Source: Chromobacterium vaccinii
GTDB taxonomy: Bacteria; Pseudomonadota; Gammaproteobacteria; Burkholderiales; Chromobacteriaceae
Direction: 5' to 3'
Assembly: GCF_000971335.1 (NCBI RefSeq)
Contig: NZ_JZJL01000023.1
Span: 1-64,000, forward strand
DNA length: 64,000 nucleotides
Shown: piece after piece, positions 9,379 through 18,565 of the stretch
Position numbering within the stretch: position 1 is the stretch's first letter
How the letters are laid out: each line of letters starts with the position of its first letter
The notes under the pieces: generated by a model
Told to the model about the DNA's origin: nothing
Database searches by the model: none
The model's input: the letters and a program-made list of their open reading frames with translations, nothing else
Program-made: the position numbers and the translations under genes

Positions 9379-9719
9379 TGCCGCCTCCCCCGCAGCAGCA
9401 GTTTCAGGACCAGCCCGGTGGCCAATAGCGTGGCCAACGAGGAAGCCAGCATGATCAGCGCCAGCTCCCAGCCATGCGCGCGCAGCATCGGCGCGTAGGC
9501 CAGCAGCGCGCCGCCGGCCGGGATGAACAACAGCGACATGTGGCTGAGAAAGCGAGGCGCCTCGCGCTGCAGGGTCTCAGGCACCGCGCGGCGCAGCCAC
9601 AATGTGGCGAACAGCAGCAACAGGCCCATCACCGGGCCCGGCATCGGCCAGCCCATCCAGCGCACCAGCACCTCTCCGGCCAGTTGGTAGCCCAGCAGCC
9701 ATAACAGCAGATCCAGCAT
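9375..9719 (-). CDS. LrgA/CidA-family holin-like protein
   Basis: A 114-residue membrane protein with four predicted hydrophobic helices, matching CidA/LrgA (YohJ). PGPVMGLLLLF and LLFIPAGGALLAY are the family hallmarks. It forms a two-gene unit with the LrgB-like gene downstream. The ATG at 9719 is preceded by GGGAGGG at good spacing; the longer in-frame extension up to 9824 overlaps the divergent ubiC start region and is unlikely. Confidence 0.85.
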   Translation of the reverse strand: MLDLLLWLLGYQLAGEVLVRWMGWPMPGPVMGLLLLFATLWLRRAVPETLQREAPRFLSHMSLLFIPAGGALLAYAPMLRAHGWELALIMLASSLATLLATGLVLKLLLRGRRH

Positions 9720-9822
9720 ATGCCCTCCCGTCCAACGCGCTGCCAGCATGATAACGGCAAGTCTGCGCGCCGGGTATCGCCGCAGGCGACAAGCCCCCGC
9801 GGCTTTTGGCATAATGCGCGCC

Positions 9823-10347
9823 ATGGTAAACGATGCCCTGTGGCGCGCCGCGCCCCCCGCCCTGCCCGACTCCCTTCTGGACTGCCTGACCGAGCCCGCC
9901 TCGCTGAGCCTGCGGCTGCAGGCCGGCGGCCGTCGCTTCGCGGTGACCGTGCTGAACCAGGGCGAGGACCGCGTCCAGGCCGACGAAGCCGAAGCGCTGG
10001 ATTTGGCCGAAGGCGAGCCGGCATACGCCCGCCACGTGCTGCTGACCCTGGATGGCTCGCCGGTGGTGTTCGCCCGCAGCGCCGCCCGTCCCGACTGCCC
10101 GGCCTGGCTGCCGGTGCTGCGGCGCGGCAGCCGCTCCCTGGGCCTGACGCTGTTCGGCGAACTGCCCGAGCTCGTCCGCGAGCCGCTGCGCTACGCGCGG
10201 CTGGCCGACGGCCATCCGCTGGCCGCCGCCGCAGGCCGCGTCCAGCCGGCGGCCGGCTACCCGGCCCGCCGCTGCCGATTCCAGCTGGGCGGCTCCCCGC
10301 TGCTGCTGACCGAGCTGTTCCTGCCCGCCTTGGAGGATTTCCTGTGA
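9823..10347 (+). CDS. ubiC: Chorismate--pyruvate lyase
   Basis: A 174-residue UbiC-like enzyme that cleaves chorismate to 4-hydroxybenzoate and pyruvate, the entry step of ubiquinone synthesis. The central LDGSPVVFARSAARP and the C-terminal LTELFLPALEDF resemble the family. Position confirms it: the ubiA GTG start overlaps its stop codon. The ATG at 9823 gives the usual length. It is divergent from the lrgA-like gene with a short shared promoter region. Confidence 0.88.
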   Translation: MVNDALWRAAPPALPDSLLDCLTEPASLSLRLQAGGRRFAVTVLNQGEDRVQADEAEALDLAEGEPAYARHVLLTLDGSPVVFARSAARPDCPAWLPVLRRGSRSLGLTLFGELPELVREPLRYARLADGHPLAAAAGRVQPAAGYPARRCRFQLGGSPLLLTELFLPALEDFL

Positions 10348-11219
10348 TCTCGATCGCCGCCGTCCGCGACCGCTACGAAAACTACCGGCAACTGATGCGC
10401 TGGGACAAGCCGATCGGCACCCTGCTGCTGCTATGGCCGACGCTGTGGGCGCTGTGGATCGCCACCCATGGCGCGCCCCACCTGTCCATCATCGCCATCT
10501 TCTGCCTGGGCACCTTCCTGATGCGCTCGGCCGGCTGCGTGATCAACGACTATGCCGACCGCGACTACGACGCCCACGTCGCCCGCACCAGCCAGCGCCC
10601 GTTCGCCCGCGGCGCGGTCAGCAAGAAGGAGGCGCTGCTGCTGGCCGCCCTGCTGGCCATCCTGTCTTTCCTGCTGGTGCTGCCGCTGAACAATCTGACC
10701 AAGCTCCTGAGCGTGCCGGCGGTGCTGATCGCGGCCAGCTATCCGTTCACCAAGCGCTTCTTCCCGATGCCGCAGGCCTATCTGGGCGTGGCGTTCTCCT
10801 TCGGCATCCCGATGGGCTTCGCCGCCGAAACCGGCGAAGTGCCGCTGCTCGCCTGGCTGCTGCTGCTGGCCAACCTGTTCTGGGTGGTGGCCTACGACAC
10901 CGCTTACGCCATCGCCGACAAGCCGGACGATTTGAAGATCGGCATCAAGACCTCGGCCATCACCATGGGCGAGTACGACGTCGCCGGCGTGATGCTGTGC
11001 CACGCCGCCTTCCTGGCCCTGATGTGCGGCATCGGCATCCACCTGGAGCTGGCCTGGCCCTACTACCTGGGCCTCGCCGCCGCCGTCGGCCTGATCGCGC
11101 AGCAATACTTCGAGATCAAGAACCGCGACCGCGCCAAGTGCTTCAAGGCCTTTCTCGACAACAACCGCGTCGGCGCGGCGGTGTTCGCCGGCGTGGTATT
11201 GAGCTACTGGCTGGGCTGA
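10344..11219 (+). CDS. ubiA: 4-hydroxybenzoate polyprenyltransferase
   Basis: A 291-residue, multi-helix membrane prenyltransferase that attaches the polyprenyl tail to 4-hydroxybenzoate. Both Asp-rich magnesium/diphosphate motifs are visible: NDYADRDYD (about residues 66-74) and YDTAYAIADKPDD (about 185-197). The start is GTG at 10344, overlapping the ubiC stop (GTGA), and gives MISIAAVRDRYENYRQLMRWDKPIGT, typical of UbiA. Together the two genes make prenylated 4-hydroxybenzoate. Confidence 0.96.
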   Translation: MISIAAVRDRYENYRQLMRWDKPIGTLLLLWPTLWALWIATHGAPHLSIIAIFCLGTFLMRSAGCVINDYADRDYDAHVARTSQRPFARGAVSKKEALLLAALLAILSFLLVLPLNNLTKLLSVPAVLIAASYPFTKRFFPMPQAYLGVAFSFGIPMGFAAETGEVPLLAWLLLLANLFWVVAYDTAYAIADKPDDLKIGIKTSAITMGEYDVAGVMLCHAAFLALMCGIGIHLELAWPYYLGLAAAVGLIAQQYFEIKNRDRAKCFKAFLDNNRVGAAVFAGVVLSYWLG

Positions 11220-11307
11220 CAGACTGGCCCATATGCCATTTACAATAAATTACGCATCCGTCAGCATCATGGGATGAACTTCGCCAGCCGGCGCGGCTCA
11301 TAGCAAG

Positions 11308-11325
11308 GCCGGGCGTCAGCCCGGC
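11308..11325. terminator. Hairpin after ubiA
   Basis: A perfect seven-base stem (GCCGGGC / GCCCGGC) with loop GTCA lies in the 159-base spacer between ubiA and the small secreted protein. There is no U-tract, so it may be a weak terminator or a leader hairpin of the downstream gene. Confidence 0.35.
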
Positions 11326-11378
11326 GCCATAGCTTGGCTTTCCAATACCAATAAGCGTCTTCCTGGAAGGTAAATACC

Positions 11379-11579
11379 ATGAAAAAACTGCTGACCGCTC
11401 TGATCGCTGCCGCTTTCGCCACTTCCGCCTTCGCCGCGCCGGCCGCTTCCGCCCCGGCCGCCGAGAAGAAAATGGAACACAAGGCCGAGCACAAGAAGCA
11501 CCACAAGAAAAAAGCGCACAAGAAACACGCCTCCGGCGCCGCGCATCAAAAACACAAGGCAGCCTCCGCCGCCAAGTAA
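11379..11579 (+). CDS. Small secreted Lys/His-rich protein
   Basis: A 66-residue protein. MKKLLTALIAAAFATSAFA is a clear Sec signal peptide cleaved after AFA. The mature part of about 47 residues is almost entirely Ala, Lys and His, with repeated HKAEHKKHHKKK and KHKA blocks. It has no fold I recognise. The composition suggests a periplasmic or surface polycation that might bind metals, acidic polymers or nucleic acid; this is inference. GGAAGG lies upstream of the ATG and a strong terminator follows, so it is a single-gene unit and probably well expressed. Confidence 0.8.
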   Translation: MKKLLTALIAAAFATSAFAAPAASAPAAEKKMEHKAEHKKHHKKKAHKKHASGAAHQKHKAASAAK

Positions 11580-11594
11580 ACCGCCCCTGGCGCG

Positions 11595-11621
11595 AAAAAG
11601 CTCCCGAAAGGGAGCTTTTTT
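11595..11621 (+). terminator. Rho-independent terminator
   Basis: An A-rich arm and GCTCCC pair with GGGAGC around a GAAA tetraloop, followed by TTTTTT. This is a textbook terminator for the small secreted protein gene. The A-run on the other arm also makes it usable for the leftward gene. Confidence 0.85.
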
Positions 11622-11641
11622 CATGGGGCCGGCCAGCGCCT

Positions 11642-12079
11642 TCAGCGCACGCGGAACGGCAACAGATACGCCGCCTTGCCCGCCTTCAACTCCACCTGCC
11701 AGTCGCGGCTGCCGCTGACGCACATCGGCAGGATCGCCCGGGCCTTCCATCCCCCGCCGTCGCGAACGAAGGTGTAGCGGTTGAAGCCCATGTCCATGTC
11801 CGGCATCGTGAAGTCGGCGGTCGGCGCCGCCTCCGCCGCCACGCCGTCCAGCCGGATCTCGAAAGGCTGGCCGTGGGACGGGCGGGCGGAAAAACGCAGC
11901 GCGCCGCCGCCCGGCAGCGCGCAGGCGCCGCGCTCGATGTCGCATGACAGCGCCTGCGCCGCCGGAGCGGCCGGCTGCCTGTTATGCAGATACCAGTAGT
12001 AGATCAGGCCGAATTTGACGGCCCCGAAGGCCAGCAGCGCCGCGCCCAGGATCAGCAGCTTGCGCTGCTTGGCCGTCAC
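11642..12079 (-). CDS. Membrane-anchored protein, Met-rich motif
   Basis: A 145-residue protein with one N-terminal membrane segment (about residues 8-26, ILGAALLAFGAVKFGLIYYW) and a periplasmic domain. The motif FTMPDMDMGFNRYTF around residue 90 carries three methionines and recalls short periplasmic metal-handling domains; metal binding is inference. Cysteines at SCDIERGAC and PMCVSG could form disulfides. The start is GTG at 12079, overlapping the stop of the Nudix-ThiE gene (GTGA), so the two are translationally coupled. I do not recognise a named family. Confidence 0.65.
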   Translation of the reverse strand: MTAKQRKLLILGAALLAFGAVKFGLIYYWYLHNRQPAAPAAQALSCDIERGACALPGGGALRFSARPSHGQPFEIRLDGVAAEAAPTADFTMPDMDMGFNRYTFVRDGGGWKARAILPMCVSGSRDWQVELKAGKAAYLLPFRVR

Positions 12080-13011
12080 CGCCACGCCCCCCGCATCAGC
12101 GCCACGCCATGGGCGCCGCGCAGGCGGGCCAGATCCAGATCCTCGACGCTCATGCCGCCCAAGGCGTACACCGGCAGCGGCACGCCGTCGGCCAGGCAGG
12201 CGGCGAAACCGTCCCAACCCAGCAGCGCAGCGCCGGGATGCGTGACGGTGGGCGCCACCGGACTCAACAACGCGTAGTCCAGACCCAGCTCGCCGGCGCG
12301 CGCCAACTCGTCCGCGCCGTGTATCGACGCGCCCACCCAGTCGAACGCAGGCCGCTCCGTCAATGCGGCCAGGCGCGCGCCTGTCAGGTGCACGCCGTCC
12401 ACCGGCCAGCCGGCCAGCCAGGCCGGATCGGCGTTGACCACCAGCTTGCCGCCGCGCGGACGGACGATGGCGGCGGCGCGGGCGACGAAATCGGCCAGTT
12501 CCTCGCTCCCCATCCCATGCTCGCGCACCTGCACCATGCCCCAGTCGCGCTCGGCCAGCCTAGCCAGCTGCGCCTTGACGCCGATCTCGGCGGCGCAGGT
12601 GATCGCATAGCAGGCCGGCAGCTCCAACGATTTCAGTATTGGCCCGTTGGCCGGCAGCATCGGCGCCACCGTGTAGCGGCCCGGCCGCTGCCAGGCGAAG
12701 GACTGCGCCTCGCGCGGCTGCGGCTCGCCCTGCCAGTCCCAGATGCGGAAAAATCGCAGGTGGACCGAGGCGTGCTCGTAATGGTGGATCTTGGTCAGCC
12801 ACGGCGTCGCGGCGGTGACGACGATGCCCATTTCCTCGTGGAACTCGCGCTTCAACGCCTCCAGCGGCGTCTCGCCCGGTTCCACCTTGCCGCCGGGAAA
12901 CTCCCAGTAACCGGCGTAGGGCTTGCCCTCCGGGCGGCTGCCCAGCATGAAACTGCCGTCCGGCCGCATCAGCGCGCCGGCTACCACGTCTATGATCTTG
13001 TCGCTCGTCAT
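12076..13011 (-). CDS. Nudix hydrolase fused to ThiE-like domain
   Basis: A 311-residue two-domain protein. Residues 1 to about 130 form a MutT-type Nudix domain with a perfect Nudix box (GGKVEPGETPLEALKREFHEE and following). This domain normally hydrolyses 8-oxo-dGTP and prevents A-T to C-G mutations. The C-terminal half (from about 140) resembles thiamine phosphate synthase: VQVREHGM, VNADPAWLAG, GVHLTGARLA, GASIHGADEL and VYALGGM follow ThiE strands. Such MutT-ThiE fusions occur in other proteobacteria and the second domain's activity is unclear. ATG at 13011. Confidence 0.9.
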   Translation of the reverse strand: MTSDKIIDVVAGALMRPDGSFMLGSRPEGKPYAGYWEFPGGKVEPGETPLEALKREFHEEMGIVVTAATPWLTKIHHYEHASVHLRFFRIWDWQGEPQPREAQSFAWQRPGRYTVAPMLPANGPILKSLELPACYAITCAAEIGVKAQLARLAERDWGMVQVREHGMGSEELADFVARAAAIVRPRGGKLVVNADPAWLAGWPVDGVHLTGARLAALTERPAFDWVGASIHGADELARAGELGLDYALLSPVAPTVTHPGAALLGWDGFAACLADGVPLPVYALGGMSVEDLDLARLRGAHGVALMRGAWR

Positions 13012-13046
13012 GTCTTCAATCTGTGTATGGGCGCATGCCGCCCGGG

Positions 13047-13925
13047 TCATTTCCTGCCGGTCTTCTTGGCCAGTTTCTGGCTGCCCGCCCAGTGGCAGGC
13101 GAACTGCCAGGCCACCCGGCCGGAGCGGCTGCCGCGCGACAGGCTCCACTGCAGCGCCGCCCGCTCGGCCTTGTCGCCGCACTTCAGGCCGAAATGGCTC
13201 AGCCATTCCTTGACCGCCGCCAGGTAGGCGTCCTGGTCGAACGGATAAAACGACAGCCACAGGCCGAAGCGGTCGGACAGCGACACCTTCTCCTCCACCG
13301 CCTCGCCGGGATGGATCTCGCCGTCATGCAGCCAGCCCTCGCGATTCTCGCTCATCTGCTCCGGCAGCAGGTGGCGGCGGTTGGATGTCGCGTACACCAG
13401 CAGATTGTCGCAGCGGCGGGAGAGGCCGCCGTCCAACGCGCTCTTCAGCGCCTTGTAGCCGGCGTCGCCGTGCTCGAACGACAAGTCGTCGCAAAACAGG
13501 ATGAAACGCTCCCGCCGTCCGACCAGCAGTTCCACCAGTTGCGGCAGATCGGCCAGATGTTCGCGGTCGATCTCGATCAAGCGCAGGCCGTCGCGGCCGA
13601 ACTCCGGCAGCAGCGCCTTGACCAGCGATGACTTGCCGGTGCCGCGCGCGCCGGTCAACAACACATTGTTGGCCGGCAGGCCTTCGACGAACTGGCGGGT
13701 GTTGGCCAGCAGTTGCTCGCGCTGGACGTCCACGCTGGCCAGCCGGCCCATCTCCACCGAATGCGGCTCATGCACCGCCTCCAGCCAGCCCGCAAGGCCC
13801 TGGCGATGCCAGCGGAAGGCCTGCGCGCTCCAGTCCGGCTCGCGCCGCGGCGGCGGCAGCATCGGCTCCAGTCGGGACAGCACCGCCTCGGCGCGGCACA
13901 GAAAATCCTGCAGGGCGTCCATCAT
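13047..13925 (-). CDS. DUF815-family AAA ATPase
   Basis: A 292-residue cytoplasmic ATPase. The Walker A motif is LLTGARGTGKSSLVKALL (about residues 90-105) and the Walker B is RFILFCDDLSFE. An arginine-rich C-terminal region includes SRGSRSGRVAWQF. This is the architecture of DUF815 proteins, AAA+ ATPases of unknown role often found beside Nudix genes in proteobacteria. The first of two adjacent ATGs at 13925 is preceded by AAAGGA. It lies 35 bases upstream of the Nudix-ThiE gene, probably in one leftward operon. Confidence 0.88.
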   Translation of the reverse strand: MMDALQDFLCRAEAVLSRLEPMLPPPRREPDWSAQAFRWHRQGLAGWLEAVHEPHSVEMGRLASVDVQREQLLANTRQFVEGLPANNVLLTGARGTGKSSLVKALLPEFGRDGLRLIEIDREHLADLPQLVELLVGRRERFILFCDDLSFEHGDAGYKALKSALDGGLSRRCDNLLVYATSNRRHLLPEQMSENREGWLHDGEIHPGEAVEEKVSLSDRFGLWLSFYPFDQDAYLAAVKEWLSHFGLKCGDKAERAALQWSLSRGSRSGRVAWQFACHWAGSQKLAKKTGRK

Positions 13926-14020
13926 GCGTTCCTTTCTGCCGATAAGAAAACAGCCTGCCACAAAGGCGGCAGGCCGTTAAAACATTACATAAGCCAGGCG
14001 TTTTGTCGGCCGCGCCCCAA

Positions 14021-14713
14021 TCAATCGCGCAACGAGATCACCGGCCAGCCATGCTCCTCGGCATAAGCCCGCAGCTTGTCGTCGGCGTCCACCGCCACCG
14101 GATTGTCCACCAGCTTCATCAGCGGCAGGTCGTTGTGCGAATCGCTGTAGAAGAAGCTCTCGGCATAGCTGTCCCAGCTCTCGCCGCGCTCGGCCAGCCA
14201 CTGTTCGATGCGGGTGATCTTGCCTTCCTTGAAGCTCAAGACGCCGGTCGGGCGGCCGGTGTAGTTGCCGTCGCCATCCTGCTCCAGCTCGATCGCGATC
14301 AGGTGCTCGACGCCCAGCTCGCGGGCGATCGGTCCGGTGATGAAGCGGTTGGTCGCGGTGATGATGACGATCTGGTCGCCCTCGGCGCGGTGGGCGGCCA
14401 GGCGTTCGCGCGCCCTGTTGGGGATCAGCGGCTTGATGTGGTTTTCCAGATAGTCGGCGTGCAGCTCGTCCAGCTGATGGCGCGAGAAGCGCGTCAGCGG
14501 CGCCAGGATGAACGCCAGATACTCGTGCATGTCCAACGTGCCGTTCTGATACTGGCGGTAAAAATAGCTGTTGCGCTCGTCGTACTGGGCGGCGTCCAGA
14601 ATGCCGCGCTTGATCAGGAAGCGCGGCCATTCGAAATCGGAGTCGCCAGCGATCAGAGTGTGGTCGAGGTCGAACAGGGCGAGCCTGCGTTTGGCGGGAG
14701 TGGCTGTCGTCAT
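14021..14713 (-). CDS. HAD-family phosphatase (SerB-like)
   Basis: A 230-residue haloacid dehalogenase-superfamily hydrolase of subclass IB. Motif I is LALFDLDHTLIAGDSD, motif II VIITATNRF, and motif III/IV FFYSDSHNDLPLM. The nucleophile is the first Asp of DLDHT. A long helical cap between motifs I and II is typical of phosphoserine- or histidinol-phosphate-like phosphatases. The exact substrate cannot be read from sequence. The ATG at 14713 overlaps the hda stop (ATGA), so it is coupled to hda. Confidence 0.9.
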   Translation of the reverse strand: MTTATPAKRRLALFDLDHTLIAGDSDFEWPRFLIKRGILDAAQYDERNSYFYRQYQNGTLDMHEYLAFILAPLTRFSRHQLDELHADYLENHIKPLIPNRARERLAAHRAEGDQIVIITATNRFITGPIARELGVEHLIAIELEQDGDGNYTGRPTGVLSFKEGKITRIEQWLAERGESWDSYAESFFYSDSHNDLPLMKLVDNPVAVDADDKLRAYAEEHGWPVISLRD

Positions 14714-15414
14714 GATTCCGGAGTGGCGGTTTGCAAAACGTTTTTCACCAGCGGCACGGTGATCGGGCGCCTCAGCGCCAGCGAGTAGCGGTCCAGCATG
14801 TCTATCATCGAGATCAGGCTGGTCAGGTCGCGCCGCCAGTGGGTGAGCAAGTAGCGGTAGACGTCGTCGGGTATCGACAGCTGGCGGTTGGCGGCGTGGC
14901 TGCGCAAGGCGGCCAGCTTGTCGTCGTCGGACAAGGCTTTCACCTCCAGCACCAGGCCCCAGCCCAGGCGGGTGCGCAGGTCGTCGCGCACCGACAACGC
15001 CACCGGCGGCTTGCGCCCTGCCATCAACAGCCGCCCCTCCCCGCCCTCCTTCAAGGAGTTGTAGAAGGAGAACAGCATGATCTGGTCGTCCGGCGCCAGG
15101 TCGTCGACGTGGTCCACCGCGATGAAGCTGGCCTCGCGCGCGAAATCCGGCAAGTGGTCGCCCTTGCCGTCCAGATAGATGGCGGCGCGCCCCAGCCGCT
15201 CGGCGTGGGCGATCCAGGCCTGCAGCAGATGGGTTTTGCCGCAACCGGGCTCGCCCCATAAATAGATGAAGCGTTCGCCTTCGGTGGCGGTCAGTGCGGT
15301 GATCACTTCACGGTTGCGCTCGGCCAGGAAATTATCGAAGGCCGGCAGCGGCGTAGGCGTGAGATCGAGTACGAGCTGGTCCAAAGTTTGCTGTGCTGCG
15401 TTGCGTGCTGACAT
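14710..15414 (-). CDS. hda: DnaA regulatory inactivator Hda
   Basis: A 234-residue DnaA-like AAA+ protein. The N-terminal clamp-binding-like QLVLDL (about residues 11-16) precedes the Walker A GEPGCGKTHLLQAW (about 50-60). The Walker B is IAVDHVDDL, and the C-terminal lid carries RRDLTSLISMIDMLDRYSL. Hda with the sliding clamp stimulates ATP hydrolysis by DnaA and so prevents re-initiation of replication. The length fits Hda rather than full DnaA, as the DNA-binding domain IV is absent. It is divergent from purM, a common betaproteobacterial arrangement. Confidence 0.93.
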   Translation of the reverse strand: MSARNAAQQTLDQLVLDLTPTPLPAFDNFLAERNREVITALTATEGERFIYLWGEPGCGKTHLLQAWIAHAERLGRAAIYLDGKGDHLPDFAREASFIAVDHVDDLAPDDQIMLFSFYNSLKEGGEGRLLMAGRKPPVALSVRDDLRTRLGWGLVLEVKALSDDDKLAALRSHAANRQLSIPDDVYRYLLTHWRRDLTSLISMIDMLDRYSLALRRPITVPLVKNVLQTATPES

Positions 15415-15624
15415 CAATAAGCACGATTTTACGACGATACGGCCCGCCGTTGGAACCGCCATTTTCCCGGACAAGATTGATGACATCGGCAAATCGTGGC
15501 CGCAAAGGAAAAAGCCTGTCCGCCGCATCAGCCTTTTTGCCGATTTTCAGTTAAAATACAGTGCTTTCGCACCGGCGAAAGCTTGATGTAAAAATATTTC
15601 AAGTTTGCAGAAAGCGAGATTATC

Positions 15625-16662
<1,038 letters not shown>

Positions 16663-16792
16663 GGCTTTTCCGCAAGTAGCGCCCCGCGCCGCTGGCCCCG
16701 CCGGCGGCGCTTGTCGTTTATCGCCGGGCGGATTGAACCAAGCCGGCGCAATCGCAACGAACAGGAATGGCAAGCCATTCCGGACAAGAGCC

Positions 16793-17434
16793 ATGAAAAA
16801 CATCGTCATCCTGATTTCCGGCCGAGGCTCCAATATGCAGGCCATCGTCGACGCCGGCATTCCAGGCGCCCGCGTCGCGGCGGTGATCGCCAACCGCCCG
16901 GACGCGGCCGGCCTGGCCTGGGCGGCCGAACGCGGCATCGCCACCGCGGCGCTGGACCACAAGGCCTACGCCAGCCGCGAGGCCTTCGACGCCGCGCTGG
17001 CCGAGGCCATCGACGCCCATGCGCCCGATCTGGTGGTGCTGGCCGGCTTCATGCGCATCCTGACCGAAGGCTTCACCCGCCGCTACGAAGGCCGGATGCT
17101 CAACATCCACCCGTCGCTGCTGCCGGCCTTTCCCGGCCTGCATACCCATGAGCGGGCATTGGAAATGGGCTGCAAACTGGCCGGATGCACGGTACACTTC
17201 GTCACCGCCGAGCTGGATCACGGCCCCATCGTCGCCCAGGGCGCGGTGAGCGTGCTGGACGGCGACACGCCGGACAGCCTGGCCGCGCGCGTGCTGAAAC
17301 TGGAACACCAGCTGTACCCGGAAGCGGTGCGCCGCTTCGCCGCCGGCGAGATCGCCGTCGTGGACGGCAAGGTGGCCGGCGGCCCGGGAGCCGCCGCCAG
17401 CCTGCTGTCGCCCGTACCCTCAAGCAAGGCCTAA
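16793..17434 (+). CDS. purN: Phosphoribosylglycinamide formyltransferase
   Basis: A 213-residue formyl-THF-dependent GAR transformylase, step three of purine synthesis. ISGRGSNMQAIVDA binds the phosphate of GAR. MLNIHPSLLPAFPGLHTHERAL contains the catalytic Asn and His, and VHFVTAELDHGPIVAQ contains the catalytic Asp. ATG at 16793. It follows purM and precedes a DUF3108 gene whose ATG lies directly after its stop codon. Confidence 0.97.
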   Translation: MKNIVILISGRGSNMQAIVDAGIPGARVAAVIANRPDAAGLAWAAERGIATAALDHKAYASREAFDAALAEAIDAHAPDLVVLAGFMRILTEGFTRRYEGRMLNIHPSLLPAFPGLHTHERALEMGCKLAGCTVHFVTAELDHGPIVAQGAVSVLDGDTPDSLAARVLKLEHQLYPEAVRRFAAGEIAVVDGKVAGGPGAAASLLSPVPSSKA

Positions 17435-18565
17435 ATGACCCGTCGCCGTCTGCTGCTGATCGCTCTTGCCCTGTCGTTGCTGCTGCACCTCGCGTTGCTC
17501 GGCTCCGACTTGCTGCCTGCGATCAGCGCGCCGCCGGCGGACGAGCCCAGGCTCGAGAAGATAGACGTCAAGATGCAGGCGATGCGGCTGGACGAGACGC
17601 CGCCGCCGCGCGATCCGGCCGCCGCCGGCGTGAGCCTGCAACCGGCTGAGACGGCGAAGCCAAAACCGAAACCCAGGCCGGCCCGCAAGCGCGAAGCCTC
17701 CAAGCCGGCGGAGCAGGCCAAAACGGATGCCTCTGCCCCGGCGGCCAAAACCGCCTCGGCGCCCCAAGCCAGCTCCGAACCCGCGGCGAAAGCCTCGCGG
17801 CAAGCAGCGGCGGAGCAGGCCTCCAGCGCGCCGGTCGCGGAAAGCGCGCCGCGCGAGAACAGCGCGGACAAGGCCGGCCTTATCCACCCGGACGCTCCGC
17901 TGCGGCAGCTCCCCGCCGCCGCCAAGATCCGCTACCAAGGGTACTGGAACAGCGCGATGCTCGGCTTCGGCGATCTGGACTGGCAGCGCAGCCAGGGCCG
18001 TTACCAACTGGACATCACGGTCAGTCCTTTCATCGGCCCCAAGCTGCGCTATCTTGCACTAGGGACGATAGGCAAGTCGGGGCTGCGGCCGGACAGCATG
18101 CAGTCATTCCGCGGCGGGGATCTGAAAGAGGCCGCCCGCTTCGACTACGACGCCGGCCTGCTGCGTTACGGCAGCGGCGAAGACAAGCAACTGCCGCTGA
18201 AGCCCGGCGCGCAGGACGCGTTCAGCCTGGCTTTCCAGCTGGCGCTGAAGGGCGGCGATCTGGGCCATGCGGCGATACAGATCACCACCGCCAAGAAGGT
18301 TTACGAATACCCGATGGCGCCGAACGGCGCCTTCGACTACGACACCGGCGCCGGCAAGATGCGCGTGATCGTGTTCCGCGCCCAGGGCGACGGAGACTTC
18401 ACCGAATTTTGGCTGGCCCCGGATTTCGCCAATTTGCCGGTGCGCATCATTCGCGCCGACAAGGACAAGCGGATCGAGCTAAAAGCGATCCGCGTGGATG
18501 TGAACGGCAAGCGGCAGTGGGAATTGCCGCCGCAACCGACGATACGGAACAAGAATGCACATTAG
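17435..18565 (+). CDS. DUF3108 protein with TonB-like N-terminus
   Basis: A 376-residue cell-envelope protein. A single N-terminal membrane helix (RRRLLLIALALSLLLHLALL, about residues 3-22) is followed by an Ala/Pro/Lys-rich low-complexity linker to about residue 150 that looks like TonB. A folded C-terminal region begins near AAKIRYQGYWNSAMLGFGDLDW and matches the DUF3108 layout (periplasmic lipocalin-like beta fold). The function is unknown. The ATG starts immediately after the purN stop and the gene end overlaps the next start by 11 bases, so it is within the purine operon transcript. Confidence 0.8.
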   Translation: MTRRRLLLIALALSLLLHLALLGSDLLPAISAPPADEPRLEKIDVKMQAMRLDETPPPRDPAAAGVSLQPAETAKPKPKPRPARKREASKPAEQAKTDASAPAAKTASAPQASSEPAAKASRQAAAEQASSAPVAESAPRENSADKAGLIHPDAPLRQLPAAAKIRYQGYWNSAMLGFGDLDWQRSQGRYQLDITVSPFIGPKLRYLALGTIGKSGLRPDSMQSFRGGDLKEAARFDYDAGLLRYGSGEDKQLPLKPGAQDAFSLAFQLALKGGDLGHAAIQITTAKKVYEYPMAPNGAFDYDTGAGKMRVIVFRAQGDGDFTEFWLAPDFANLPVRIIRADKDKRIELKAIRVDVNGKRQWELPPQPTIRNKNAH

